Below, piece by piece: positions 45,553-53,811 of a stretch of 64,000 bases of DNA. Positions within the stretch are counted from its first letter, which is position 1; every line of letters begins with the position of its first letter. The stretch covers positions 62,001-126,000 of the forward strand of contig JAEUHY010000060.1 in the NCBI GenBank assembly GCA_016795325.1. Reading direction: 5' to 3'. This DNA comes from Planctomycetota bacterium. GTDB taxonomy: Bacteria > Planctomycetota > UBA1135 > GCA-002686595. A model generated the notes under the pieces. The model was not told the origin of the DNA. It saw only the letters and a program-made list of their open reading frames with translations, and did not search any database. The position numbers were made by a program, and so were the translations under genes.

Positions 45553-45972
45553 ATGGTCAAAATCACCTTCTCGTATCCGGGCGAACTGCGTTGCGAGGCC
45601 GTGCACACTCCGTCGGGAGTGCGCCTTTCCACCGACGCGCCCGTCGACAACATGGGGCGGGGCGAGAGCTTCTCGCCGACCGATCTCGTCGCCACCGCGC
45701 TGGGCGCGTGCATGCTCACGACGATGGGCATCGTGGCGCAGCGCCACGGTTGGGACATCCGCGGCTCGAGCGCGGAAGTCGAGAAGATCATGGTCAGCCA
45801 GCCGGTGCGGCGCATCGGCGAGTTGACCGTGGTGCTGCGCGTGGCGGGCGACCACGACGAACGCGCGCGGACCACGCTCGAGCGCGCGGCGCACACCTGT
45901 CCGGTCCACAAGAGCCTGCACCCGGACGTCGCGCTCCCGGTGCGGATCGAGTGGCTGGGCAAGGCGCTCTGA
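45553..45972 (+). CDS. OsmC-family peroxiredoxin-like protein
   Basis: 139 aa. The two conserved redox cysteines are in GACMLTTMG (Cys53) and HTCPVHKSL (Cys116), with GRGESFSPTDLVATALG supplying the Glu that assists peroxide reduction. OsmC proteins reduce organic hydroperoxides as homodimers in the cytoplasm. It is close behind the amidohydrolase and probably in the same transcript. Confidence 0.92.
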   Translation: MVKITFSYPGELRCEAVHTPSGVRLSTDAPVDNMGRGESFSPTDLVATALGACMLTTMGIVAQRHGWDIRGSSAEVEKIMVSQPVRRIGELTVVLRVAGDHDERARTTLERAAHTCPVHKSLHPDVALPVRIEWLGKAL

Positions 45973-46095
45973 AGGCGGCGTAAAGCCTGCGGGCGGGCGG
46001 CGCGGTTTCGAACGCAATCGCTACGAGCCGGGGTGCATGCCAGGGGTAAAACTCTGCGGCCCCCTCAACGGCGCCCAAGTTCCGAGGAACCGATC

Positions 46096-47559
46096 ATGCA
46101 CCTTCCCGCTCGCGTCCTGCTTCGCCTCGCGGCCTCCGCCGCGCTGTTGCTCGGTCTGCTCGCTGCGCCGCTCCGTGCGGCGCAGAGCGTCGACTTCGCC
46201 AAGCTCGCGGAGACGTACCTCGCCGCGCACCCGGTGCCTGGCGAGGACGGCGCGTTGAGCATGGAGAAGCTCGTCGAAGCGCACTTCACGCCGGCGCGCG
46301 TCGGTGCGATCGACCTGCGCTTCCCGCGCGCCTACCTCAAGGACAAGGCGGCGCTGGCGAGCTTCAAGGAAGTGGTCACGGCCATCCTTCAAGTGCACGG
46401 CGCATGGTTCGACGTCGTGGGCGCGAGCGGCGCCGCGACGGACGCAGCGCGGGCCGACGTGCTCGAACTCATCAAGTGGCTCAAGAGCGCCAAGCCCGCG
46501 CCCGAGCCGGAGAAGGCGGCCGACTTCTTCGGGGTGTTCGTCGGCGGCGCCGAACAGGCCCCGCGCGTCGCGCGCGTGGCGGACGGCTTCCGCAGCGGCG
46601 CATCGCTGGGGCTCGAGCCGCGCGGCGGCAAGCTGCAGATGCTCGTCGTGTCGCCCGAACGGCGCGACTTCCTCGAGTTGGCCGGCGTGTTCGGCAAGCT
46701 CGAGCCCGAGGCGCGCGGCGTGCACTGGAACGACCAGTTGCTCGGCTGGACCGAGTTCGGCTGGAACACGATCCAAGTCGTCGCGCTGCAGTACCCGCCG
46801 CTCAAGCCCGACGCGGACAAGCTCAAGGACGGCTTGTCGATGAACGAGCGCGAACCGACGGGCCTTGCGCAACACGTCGCGCAGCGCTGCGCCGTCCAGC
46901 TGTGCTGGCACACCTGCGACAAGCTGCTCGATCCGGCGCTGGAGATCGCACTTGCGCAGGCCTTGGTGGTCGATCTGTACAAGGGCAACAACACACGCTC
47001 CGGCGGCGCGAGCCGCGGCAACAGCGTCGACGGCATCACCGCCTTCGTTCCCGGCGGCAATCCCAACGGCGGCGCGCTTCCGCCCAACAACGCCGACAGC
47101 TCCTGGCGCGCGACCCTGGGCGCGGACTACTTCCTCAAGCCGCTGCGCGCCGCGCAGAAGGCCGGCGCCAAGCTCGCCGACGACCGTTCGGACAAGCACA
47201 CCTACTTCCAGATCGTGTCCGACGACACGGCGAAGCGGCTCGCGATGCGCGCGCCGTTCTTCGGGCTCGCCGCGCGCGACAAGGAAGTGCCGGCGCCGGA
47301 GTTCCTGCGCGACTACCAGGAGTTCTTCCGCGCGTACAAGACCGCCTTCGCGCACTGGCTGCGCGACGAGCGCGGCAAGGGCACGAAGGAGGCTCGCGAG
47401 CGCTTTAGCGCGTTGGTGAAGCAGGTCGTCGAAGCCGGGAGCGCCGCGACGTTCGAGGAGGTCGTCCAGGAGATCTACGGCTTGCCGCTCTCGAGCAAGG
47501 ACGCCGCCGCGAAGACGCTCGAGCGTGAATTCTGCGAGTGGCTGAGCAGCGCCGGCTGA
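46096..47559 (+). CDS. Secreted protein of unknown function
   Basis: 487 aa with an AGGA ribosome-binding site before the ATG at 46096 and a signal peptide (LLRLAASAALLLGLLAAPLRA, cleavage near residue 28). The mature protein is a mixed-helical domain with no catalytic motif I can name; landmarks are a VAQRCAVQLCWHTCDKLLD cysteine cluster, an Asn/Gly-rich loop (PGGNPNGGALPPNNADSSW) and charged C-terminal helices. A stable hairpin follows it. It stands just upstream of the cobalamin locus but outside its riboswitch control. Confidence 0.75.
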   Translation: MHLPARVLLRLAASAALLLGLLAAPLRAAQSVDFAKLAETYLAAHPVPGEDGALSMEKLVEAHFTPARVGAIDLRFPRAYLKDKAALASFKEVVTAILQVHGAWFDVVGASGAATDAARADVLELIKWLKSAKPAPEPEKAADFFGVFVGGAEQAPRVARVADGFRSGASLGLEPRGGKLQMLVVSPERRDFLELAGVFGKLEPEARGVHWNDQLLGWTEFGWNTIQVVALQYPPLKPDADKLKDGLSMNEREPTGLAQHVAQRCAVQLCWHTCDKLLDPALEIALAQALVVDLYKGNNTRSGGASRGNSVDGITAFVPGGNPNGGALPPNNADSSWRATLGADYFLKPLRAAQKAGAKLADDRSDKHTYFQIVSDDTAKRLAMRAPFFGLAARDKEVPAPEFLRDYQEFFRAYKTAFAHWLRDERGKGTKEARERFSALVKQVVEAGSAATFEEVVQEIYGLPLSSKDAAAKTLEREFCEWLSSAG

Positions 47560-47632
47560 CCCGCGCGGCCGCGCGCCAGCGCCGCGCACTGGGCGGCGGT
47601 TGACCGCCGGCGGCTTGCGCCCCATGCTCACA

Positions 47633-47660
47633 GCGCCCCGTGGGATGTCCCGCGGGGCGC
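47633..47660 (+). terminator. Stem-loop after the 46096 gene
   Basis: GCGCCCCGTGGGA (47633-47645) pairs with TCCCGCGGGGCGC (47648-47660) over 13 bases with one G-U pair, followed by AACTTT. It separates the unknown secreted gene from the riboswitch. Confidence 0.55.
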
Positions 47661-47790
47661 AACTTTCGATGCGACGACGATCCGGGCCCGCCCGGATCGG
47701 GTGGGGGAACCCGGTGCAACTCCGGGACTGGCCCGCAACCGTGAGCCGCTCCGCGCGGCGAGTCGGAATGCCCACCGCGCCGCGTCTTCC
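47661..47790 (+). promoter_or_regulatory. Cobalamin riboswitch
   Basis: The conserved core is clear: GGGGGAACCCGGTGCAACTC at 47703-47722, then CCGGGACTGGCCCGCAACCGTGAG, and GAGTCGGAATGCCCACC at 47760-47776, matching the AdoCbl aptamer blocks (GGAA..GGTG..A..CC, GCCCGCAAC.GT, and the GTC.GGA...CC.CC block). A perfect stem (CGATCCGGGC-CC-GCCCGGATCG at 47678-47699) precedes it. It lies directly upstream of the btuF-like gene, so it should repress the transporter when cobalamin is plentiful. Exact ends are approximate. Confidence 0.9.
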
Positions 47791-47812
47791 TTCGGTCGCA
47801 GGGTCGTTTGAC

Positions 47813-48808
47813 TTGTCCCAACTCACTTTTCCGTTGCCTCGCGGCGTTGCGCTGCTCGGCCTCGCCGCGTTGTCGGTGCTGGGCGCGTTGTCGCTTGTGG
47901 GCGCGTGCCAGCGCGAAACGCCCGGCGCGCCGCCGAGCGCTGCGGCGACGCGCGCGTCGCGCGTGATTCCGACCAGCGCGAGCGCGGTGGACTTCGCCAG
48001 CGCGCTGCTCGAGCCCGAGCGCATCGTGGCCCTGCCCGAGCAGGCCCTCGAATACTCGCTGCTCCACACGCTTCCTCCGCGTTTCGCGAGCACGGCGCGC
48101 TTCGATGTGTACCTCGCCGAGCCGATCCTCGCGCTCGGGCCCGATCTGGTGCTCGCCGACGCGTTCCAGGCGCCCGAGACCACGCAGCGGCTGCGCCAGG
48201 CGGGCGTCGAGGTGTTCACGCTGCCGGTGATCGGTTCGTGGCGCGATGCCCGCGCCGCGCTGGTGCAACTCGGCGAGCGGTTCGGGCGCGCCGAGCGCGC
48301 GAGCGAGCTGTGCGCCGAGCTCGACGCACGCGTCGCGCGGCTGGAGCAACGCGCGGCGAGCGGGCCGCGCCTGCGCGCGGTGGTGTACTCGAGCTTCGGC
48401 GGCGTGGGGTCCACCGCGGGAGCCGACACCACGATCGACGACGTGCTGCGCCTCGCCGGGCTCGACAACGCTGCGGCGCTGGCCGGGCGCAGCGGGCACA
48501 CGGACCTGAGTTTCGAGGCTTTGATCGCGCTCGACCCCGAGCTCATCGTGGTGAGCGCTCCGCTCAAGGCCCCGCCGAGCTCGCAGGGGGATCTGGGCGG
48601 CGCTTCCGAGCGTGTGTTGCTCGCCGCGCCTGCGCTGGCCGAGTTGCGCGCCGTGCGCGAGCGGCGCATCGTTGCGCTGCCCGCCTGGCTCTTCGCCACC
48701 AATTCGTTCGAGATCGTGCGCGCCGCCGAGCTCCTGCGCGAGCAAGTCGAACTGCTCGCGCCCGACGCCGCTGCTACGCCGCCCGGCGCGGGTTCGCGCG
48801 CACGATGA
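47813..48808 (+). CDS. btuF: Cobalamin/iron-type ABC transporter substrate-binding lipoprotein (BtuF-like)
   Basis: 331 aa from a TTG at 47813; a TTG at 47834 is equally possible, and the in-frame ATG at 47768 lies inside the riboswitch core and is not credible. The N-terminus is a hydrophobic segment ending in LSLVGAC, a plausible lipobox. The Peripla_BP_2 fold is shown by PERIVALPEQALEYSLLH, ALGPDLVLADAF, VVYSSFGGVGSTAGADTTID and LDPELIVVSAP. Control by a cobalamin riboswitch and downstream btuC/btuD-like genes make a vitamin B12 or cobinamide ligand likely, over a siderophore. Confidence 0.85.
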   Translation: MSQLTFPLPRGVALLGLAALSVLGALSLVGACQRETPGAPPSAAATRASRVIPTSASAVDFASALLEPERIVALPEQALEYSLLHTLPPRFASTARFDVYLAEPILALGPDLVLADAFQAPETTQRLRQAGVEVFTLPVIGSWRDARAALVQLGERFGRAERASELCAELDARVARLEQRAASGPRLRAVVYSSFGGVGSTAGADTTIDDVLRLAGLDNAAALAGRSGHTDLSFEALIALDPELIVVSAPLKAPPSSQGDLGGASERVLLAAPALAELRAVRERRIVALPAWLFATNSFEIVRAAELLREQVELLAPDAAATPPGAGSRAR

Positions 48809-49875
48809 ATCCCCGTTCGGAACGCAAGCGCGCCTGGATCGTCGGCGTGCTCCTGGTCGCCGTGCTGTTCGCGCTGCTCCTGAAGTCGGCCGCCCTCGGT
48901 CCGAGCGGTCTGCGCGGCGCGAGCGTGGCGCGCGGGCTGCTGGCCATCGTCGGACTCGCGCCGCCGCTCGAGCCCAACCACCAGGCGATCGTCGAACTGC
49001 GCGCGTGGCGCGGGTTGTGCGCCGCGGGCGTCGGCGGCGCGCTCGCGCTCTCCGGAGCGCTGGTGCAAGGCATGTTCCGCAACCCCCTCGCCTCGCCGTC
49101 GCTGATCGGCGTGACGGGCGGCGCGAGCCTCGGCGCCGCGCTGGGTTTTCTCATCCTGGGCGGCGTAGTGCCGACGGGGCTCGCGCTGAGCGCGGTGTGG
49201 AGCGCGCTGCTCGTGCCCACGCTCGCGTTCGCCGGCGCGGCGGCCACGACGGCGGTGGTCGCGCTCGTCGCGGCGCTGCACGGGCGCGCGTCGGTCACTT
49301 CGCTGCTCCTGGTTGGAATCGCCGTGAACCTGTGCGTCGCCGGACTGTTCGCCGCGATCCAGTACCTGACGCTCGCGGAGTGGGAGGTCGGCAAAGCGAT
49401 CCTCGCCTGGACCTTCGGAGCGCTCGATGACCGCTCCGCGGCGCACGCCGCGACCGTGTGGATCGGACTCGTGCTCGCGGCGTTGTGCGTGCCGCTGGTG
49501 GCGCGCGAACTCGATCTGTTCCGCAGCGGCGAGGACGACGCCCAGGCGCTGGGCGTCGATACGCGGCGCGTGAAGACGATCGCGCTCGTCGCGTCCTCGC
49601 TCGCCGCTTCGGCGGCGGTCGCCGCCGCGGGGCAAATCGGCTTCGTGGGGCTGGTCGTGCCGCACCTCTTGCGCCTGACTTGCACCAGCAACTATCGCTT
49701 GCTCCTGTGGCTGTCGATCCCCGCCGGCTCGGTGTTCCTGCTCGGCGCCGACGTGCTCCAGCGCATCGTGCTCGGCGACGGCGTGCTGCAGCCCGGCGTG
49801 ATGATGTCGCTGGTCGGCGGCCCCTTTTTCCTGTTCCTCTTGCTGCGCCAACGGCGCGAGATCGCGCACTGGTGA
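48805..49875 (+). CDS. btuC: FecCD/BtuC-type ABC transporter permease
   Basis: 356 aa, about ten membrane helices. Family landmarks are RAWRGLCAAGVGGALALSGA, VQGMFRNPLASPSLIGVTGG and the C-terminal GFVGLVVPHLLRL, which contacts the ATPase. It imports the substrate delivered by BtuF. Its ATG overlaps the btuF stop (ATGA), and btuD starts six bases after its stop, so the three are one operon under the riboswitch. Confidence 0.93.
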   Translation: MNPRSERKRAWIVGVLLVAVLFALLLKSAALGPSGLRGASVARGLLAIVGLAPPLEPNHQAIVELRAWRGLCAAGVGGALALSGALVQGMFRNPLASPSLIGVTGGASLGAALGFLILGGVVPTGLALSAVWSALLVPTLAFAGAAATTAVVALVAALHGRASVTSLLLVGIAVNLCVAGLFAAIQYLTLAEWEVGKAILAWTFGALDDRSAAHAATVWIGLVLAALCVPLVARELDLFRSGEDDAQALGVDTRRVKTIALVASSLAASAAVAAAGQIGFVGLVVPHLLRLTCTSNYRLLLWLSIPAGSVFLLGADVLQRIVLGDGVLQPGVMMSLVGGPFFLFLLLRQRREIAHW

Positions 49876-49880
49876 GAACG

Positions 49881-50663
49881 ATGACCACTCGCCTGGAAGC
49901 GCGTGCGCTCGAGCTCGCCTACCCGTCCGGCGCGCGGGCGCTCGCCGGCGTGAACTTGAAGGTCGCGGCCGGCGAATTGCTCTCGATCGTCGGCCCCAAC
50001 GGCGCCGGAAAGAGCACCTTGCTGCGCTGTCTCGCCGGGCTGCTCGCGCCGACCGCCGGCGCCGTCGAGATCGACGGTGCGCCGCTGGGCGCGCTGCGGC
50101 CGCTCGAACGCGCGCGGCGTGTGGCCTTCGTGCCGCAGTTCCTTCCCGCGGTGCCCGACGTGCTCGTCGAGGACTTCGTGCTCGGCGGACGCTACGCGCA
50201 CATCGACCGCTGGCGCGGTCCGACACGCGCGGACTACGAGGCGGTCGAACGTGCGTTGAGCGCCTGCGGCGCGGCGGAGTTGCGCGAGCGCCTGCTCACC
50301 GAACTTTCCGGCGGTCAGCGCCAACGCGTGCTCCTGGCGCGCGCCGCGGCGCAGTCCGCGCCGGTGATCGTCGTCGACGAACCGACGGCCGCGCTCGATC
50401 CGGCGCATCAGGTGGCGGTCTTCGCGCTGCTGGCGAGCCTGGCTCGCGAGGGGCGCTGCGTCGTGCTCGCCACGCATGAGCTCAGCTTGGCGAGCCGCGC
50501 CTCCGACACGATCGCGTTGCTGGTGTGCGGCCAGGTGCGCGCGGTCGGCGCGCCGCTCGAGGTCCTGCAGCCGCGGCTGTTGCGCGAGGTCTACGGTCCG
50601 GACCTGCTGATCGAGGCGCGGGACGGTGGGGTGCTCGTCGCGCCGTGGGCGCGCCTGGGTTGA
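49881..50663 (+). CDS. btuD: ABC transporter ATP-binding protein (BtuD-like)
   Basis: 260 aa. Walker A GPNGAGKST (residues 38-46), the Q-loop region FVPQFLPAVPD, signature ELSGGQRQRV, Walker B VIVVDEPTAAL and the switch His in LATHELSLASRASD are all intact. It energises the BtuC permease. Last gene of the riboswitch-controlled operon; convergent with the cytochrome c gene 34 bases downstream. Confidence 0.94.
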   Translation: MTTRLEARALELAYPSGARALAGVNLKVAAGELLSIVGPNGAGKSTLLRCLAGLLAPTAGAVEIDGAPLGALRPLERARRVAFVPQFLPAVPDVLVEDFVLGGRYAHIDRWRGPTRADYEAVERALSACGAAELRERLLTELSGGQRQRVLLARAAAQSAPVIVVDEPTAALDPAHQVAVFALLASLAREGRCVVLATHELSLASRASDTIALLVCGQVRAVGAPLEVLQPRLLREVYGPDLLIEARDGGVLVAPWARLG

Positions 50664-50697
50664 GCGCCTTGGGCGCGCCTCGTTCGACGCGTCCGAG

Positions 50698-51066
50698 CTA
50701 CTTCAAGCCGAGCACGTAGTCGGCCAGCACCAGGCGGTCCGCCTCGCTCGCGACGATCGGCGTCATCGGCATGCGGTAGGCCTTCATCAACTCGGCGAGC
50801 CGCGGCTGGCCCTTGACGTAGCCGCTCGGATCGAGAAAAAACTTCGCGAGCTCTTCGCGCTGCCAGTGCGTGGAGAGGTTGCGCAACGCCGGCCCCAGGA
50901 ACGAGCCTTCGCCCGCGCGGCCGTGGCAGCTCACGCAACCCTTCTCGGCATAGAGCCGCTCTCCTGCGGGCCGCGCGCCCGCGGAATCCGAGCCGTCGCA
51001 GGCGAGCGCGGCGACGAACAAACCCAGTGCGGAGAGGCAGGCGGAGAAGCTGGCGGCGCGTTGCAT
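50698..51066 (-). CDS. Small c-type cytochrome lipoprotein
   Basis: 122 aa from the ATG at 51066. A hydrophobic signal ends in a lipobox-like AALAC (Cys23). A single haem-binding CVSCH (residues 44-48) and a candidate axial Met in YRMPMTPI (near residue 97) define a cytochrome c of class I. LGPALRNLSTHW and the C-terminal ASEADRLVLADYVLGL are typical of such monohaem proteins. It may carry electrons in the periplasm; no partner is adjacent. Confidence 0.88.
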   Translation of the reverse strand: MQRAASFSACLSALGLFVAALACDGSDSAGARPAGERLYAEKGCVSCHGRAGEGSFLGPALRNLSTHWQREELAKFFLDPSGYVKGQPRLAELMKAYRMPMTPIVASEADRLVLADYVLGLK

Positions 51067-51211
51067 ATACCTGCGGATGTTAGCCCTTCGCCGGGCCCGG
51101 CCGCAGTTCCGTCGCGCGCGAAGCGCGACACGGTCGGCACGCTCGCGGCGGCGATCGCAGCCCAGGTGAGTAGAGTTCGCTCCGCGGGCGCCGATAGCAG
51201 CGCTGCACACG

Positions 51212-53182
51212 ATGGGTTCCAACTCCCTGGTTCGCGTCGGCGCGTTCACGGCTGCTGCGGCGCTGGCGCTCGGCGCCTTGCTCGCGCTGTTCGACGGTTG
51301 GCGACTGGCCGGCGTGCTGGCGGACCAAAACGGCTACGACGTCCGAGGCTACGAGATCGGCGCCGCGGCGCTGCGGCGCAGTGCGGTGCTGCACAGCTTG
51401 CGGGAGTCGGCAGCCGTCGCGGCGGCGTGCTCCGCGAGCGCGCTGTTCGTCGCGCTGTGCGCTCTGCGCGTGGGCGCGTGGCACGCCCTCGGAACCCTCG
51501 CAGCCCCGCTGGTCGCGGCTCAGCTGTTCTGGCTGCACCACCAGCGCGGCTGGATCGGCGGCCGCGACTGCGCGCTCGTGCTGTGCGGCGCACTCGCGCT
51601 CGTCTTCGTCGCGCTGCTCGGTGCGCGACGCCAGCGGCCCTGGCCGGCGAGCGCCGCCGTCGTGCTCGCGGCCGCCGCGCCGGCGGCGTTGTGGTCGGCG
51701 CGCGAACTCGCCTGGCGGCCGACGGAGCTCGAGAGCTGGCTGCGCGTACTCGCCGCCGCGGCGTGCGCGGGCGTCGGGGTCTGGATGCTCGCACGCCGCG
51801 CGCGGCTCGCGTGGTGGTCGCTCGCAGCGTTGTGCGTCGCGGGCGTCGGAGCAGGTTGGGCTGCGTCGCGGCCCGGCGCGGCGAGCCTGCGCGCGGAGCG
51901 TCCGCTCAACGTGCTGATCATCGGCATCGACACGTTGCGCGCGGACGCGACTTCGCTCGCGGGCAGCGGACCGCAGGGCCGTGACACGACGCCGCAGCTG
52001 CGCAGCTTCGCTCAGCGCGCCGTCGTGTTCGACAACGCCGTCAGCCAGGCGCCGTGGACCTTGCCGGCCTTCGCGTCGATGTTCACGGGCCGCTATCCGC
52101 TCGAACACGGCGCGCACCGGCTCACGTCGCGCCTGGGTTTCGAACAGACGACCTTGGCGGAGATCCTGCGCGAGGCCGGCTATCGCACGAGTGCGGTCAC
52201 GAGCCACTACTACCTCGACAAGAGCCACGGCCTCGAACAGGGCTTCGAGCACTTCGATGCGTCGAACGCGCTGGGGCACGCCGCGGTCACGTCCGAACGT
52301 GTGACCGACCTCGCGATCGCGCAGATCGAGCGCGGCGACGGGCGTCCGTTCTTCGTGTTCGCGCACTACTTCGATCCGCACTACGAGTACCGCGACCACA
52401 GCGCGCAGGCGTGGGCGGACGGATACGCGGGCTGGCTGCGCGAGCAGAACGACTTCGAGAACCTGATCAAGATCCGCCACCTGCTCGAAGCGCCCGAGGT
52501 CGAATGGCTGCAGGCGCTGTACCACGAGGACATCGCCTTCACCGACGCGCAGATCGGCCGGCTGCTTGAGCACGTGCGCGCACGGGGTTTGGAGCGCGAC
52601 ACGCTCATCATCGTGGTTGCCGACCACGGCGAGGAGTTCGGCGAGCGCGGCATGTTCGGGCACACGATCAGTGTCCACGCCGAACAGCTGCACGTGCCGC
52701 TGCTCGTCGCGGCGCCGGGCGTTTCCGCGGCGCGGGTGAGCGAAGTGGTCGAGACGCGCGCGCTGTTCGAGACCGTGCTCGAGGTGCTGGGCGTCGACGT
52801 GCGCCGCACCGACGGCGCGCCGAGCCTGCTGCGCAGTCCGGACGCGGCGGCCGACAGCGCCGGGCCTCGACCTGCGTACTCGATCGTGTGGCTCGACGAT
52901 TCGCAGCTCAGCTGGGGCAAGCGGATCAAGGCGGTTTGCGTGCGCGAGGGGCGCTGGAAGCTGGTGCACGACGTGACGCGCGGCCGCAAGTTCCTCTACG
53001 ACCTGGACAACGACCCGGGCGAGCGGCGAGATGTGCGCTCGGCCGAGCCGCACAGTGCGGCTCGCCTGGAGGCGCTGCTCGACACATGGCTGGCACAACA
53101 ACTTCAATCTCGGACGGGGAACTCCACGGCTGCGCGGGATCCGGCGACGGAGCGCGCACTCAAGGCGCTCGGCTACCTGTGA
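51212..53182 (+). CDS. Membrane sulfatase-like enzyme (alkaline phosphatase superfamily)
   Basis: 656 aa. About five or six N-terminal membrane helices (to about residue 220) precede a sulfatase-fold domain: LIIGIDTLRADATSLAG with the metal-binding Asp240, the nucleophile region SQAPWTLPAFASMFTGRYP with Thr283, VVADHGEEFGERGMFGH with further metal ligands. The nucleophile position is Thr, not the Cys/Ser of arylsulfatases needing formylglycine, so a phosphodiester or phosphoethanolamine-transferase-like role is more likely than sulfate hydrolysis. The stop overlaps the next gene (GTGA). Confidence 0.85.
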   Translation: MGSNSLVRVGAFTAAAALALGALLALFDGWRLAGVLADQNGYDVRGYEIGAAALRRSAVLHSLRESAAVAAACSASALFVALCALRVGAWHALGTLAAPLVAAQLFWLHHQRGWIGGRDCALVLCGALALVFVALLGARRQRPWPASAAVVLAAAAPAALWSARELAWRPTELESWLRVLAAAACAGVGVWMLARRARLAWWSLAALCVAGVGAGWAASRPGAASLRAERPLNVLIIGIDTLRADATSLAGSGPQGRDTTPQLRSFAQRAVVFDNAVSQAPWTLPAFASMFTGRYPLEHGAHRLTSRLGFEQTTLAEILREAGYRTSAVTSHYYLDKSHGLEQGFEHFDASNALGHAAVTSERVTDLAIAQIERGDGRPFFVFAHYFDPHYEYRDHSAQAWADGYAGWLREQNDFENLIKIRHLLEAPEVEWLQALYHEDIAFTDAQIGRLLEHVRARGLERDTLIIVVADHGEEFGERGMFGHTISVHAEQLHVPLLVAAPGVSAARVSEVVETRALFETVLEVLGVDVRRTDGAPSLLRSPDAAADSAGPRPAYSIVWLDDSQLSWGKRIKAVCVREGRWKLVHDVTRGRKFLYDLDNDPGERRDVRSAEPHSAARLEALLDTWLAQQLQSRTGNSTAARDPATERALKALGYL

Positions 53183-53760
53183 GCGACGACGCGCCGCGGT
53201 GCACGGCGCGCGAGTTCCTCGCCGGGCTCGCGACGCTGGCGTTCGCGGGGGCCGCGAGTGGCCAGACGGGTCAGAGCGCGCCGGAACGCGACGACGCCGA
53301 GGTGCGCCGCGCGGTCAGCTATCCGCGCTGCATCGTGCTGGTGCGGCACGCGGAGAAGGCGGCTTCCGGCGGCGACGATCCGGCGCTGAGCGACGCGGGC
53401 GAAGGGCGCGCGCGGCGCCTGGCCGACATGTTGCGCGCCAGCGGCGTGAGCCACCTGTTCGCGAGCGAGTTCCTGCGCACCAAGGCCACGCTCGCGCCGC
53501 TTTCTGTTGCGCTCCAGCGTTCGATCGTGAGCGTGCCCGCGCGCGACCAAGGCGCGCTGCTCAGCGCCTTGGAGTCGCTGCCGCGCGGCTCGCTGGCGGT
53601 CGTCGCCGGCCACTCGAACACGGTGCCCGCGCTCGTGGAGAAGCTGGCGCTGGGCCGAGCGAAGACGGCCATCGACGACAGCGAGTACGACAAATTGTTC
53701 GTGGTCGTGCAGTGGGGCGCGGAGCGCGGACAGCAGTTCACGCTCGAACTGCGCTTCTAG
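53179..53760 (+). CDS. Exported histidine phosphatase superfamily protein
   Basis: 193 aa from a GTG overlapping the sulfatase stop. An N-terminal Ala-rich hydrophobic segment (REFLAGLATLAFAGAASGQ) looks like a signal, possibly Tat-like though without a twin Arg. The phosphohistidine motif is LVRHAEKA with His57; the second catalytic His is in VVAGHSNTVP. The branch is SixA/PhoE-like. Translational coupling with the sulfatase suggests a shared pathway, perhaps removal of phosphate from a surface or secreted compound. Confidence 0.82.
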   Translation: MSDDAPRCTAREFLAGLATLAFAGAASGQTGQSAPERDDAEVRRAVSYPRCIVLVRHAEKAASGGDDPALSDAGEGRARRLADMLRASGVSHLFASEFLRTKATLAPLSVALQRSIVSVPARDQGALLSALESLPRGSLAVVAGHSNTVPALVEKLALGRAKTAIDDSEYDKLFVVVQWGAERGQQFTLELRF

Positions 53761-53811
53761 CCGCGGTTAGGCTCTCCGCGCTTTTCTCCCAGCCGCGTCG
53801 TCTCCTCCCGC

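Noticed and set aside
47768..48808. ATG at 47768 as the btuF start
   Set aside because: It is within the conserved 3' block of the cobalamin riboswitch.
46021..50226. A 1401-residue open frame on the minus strand
   Set aside because: It is a shadow frame of the cobalamin operon and the secreted protein; Arg/Ala-rich composition and no domain.
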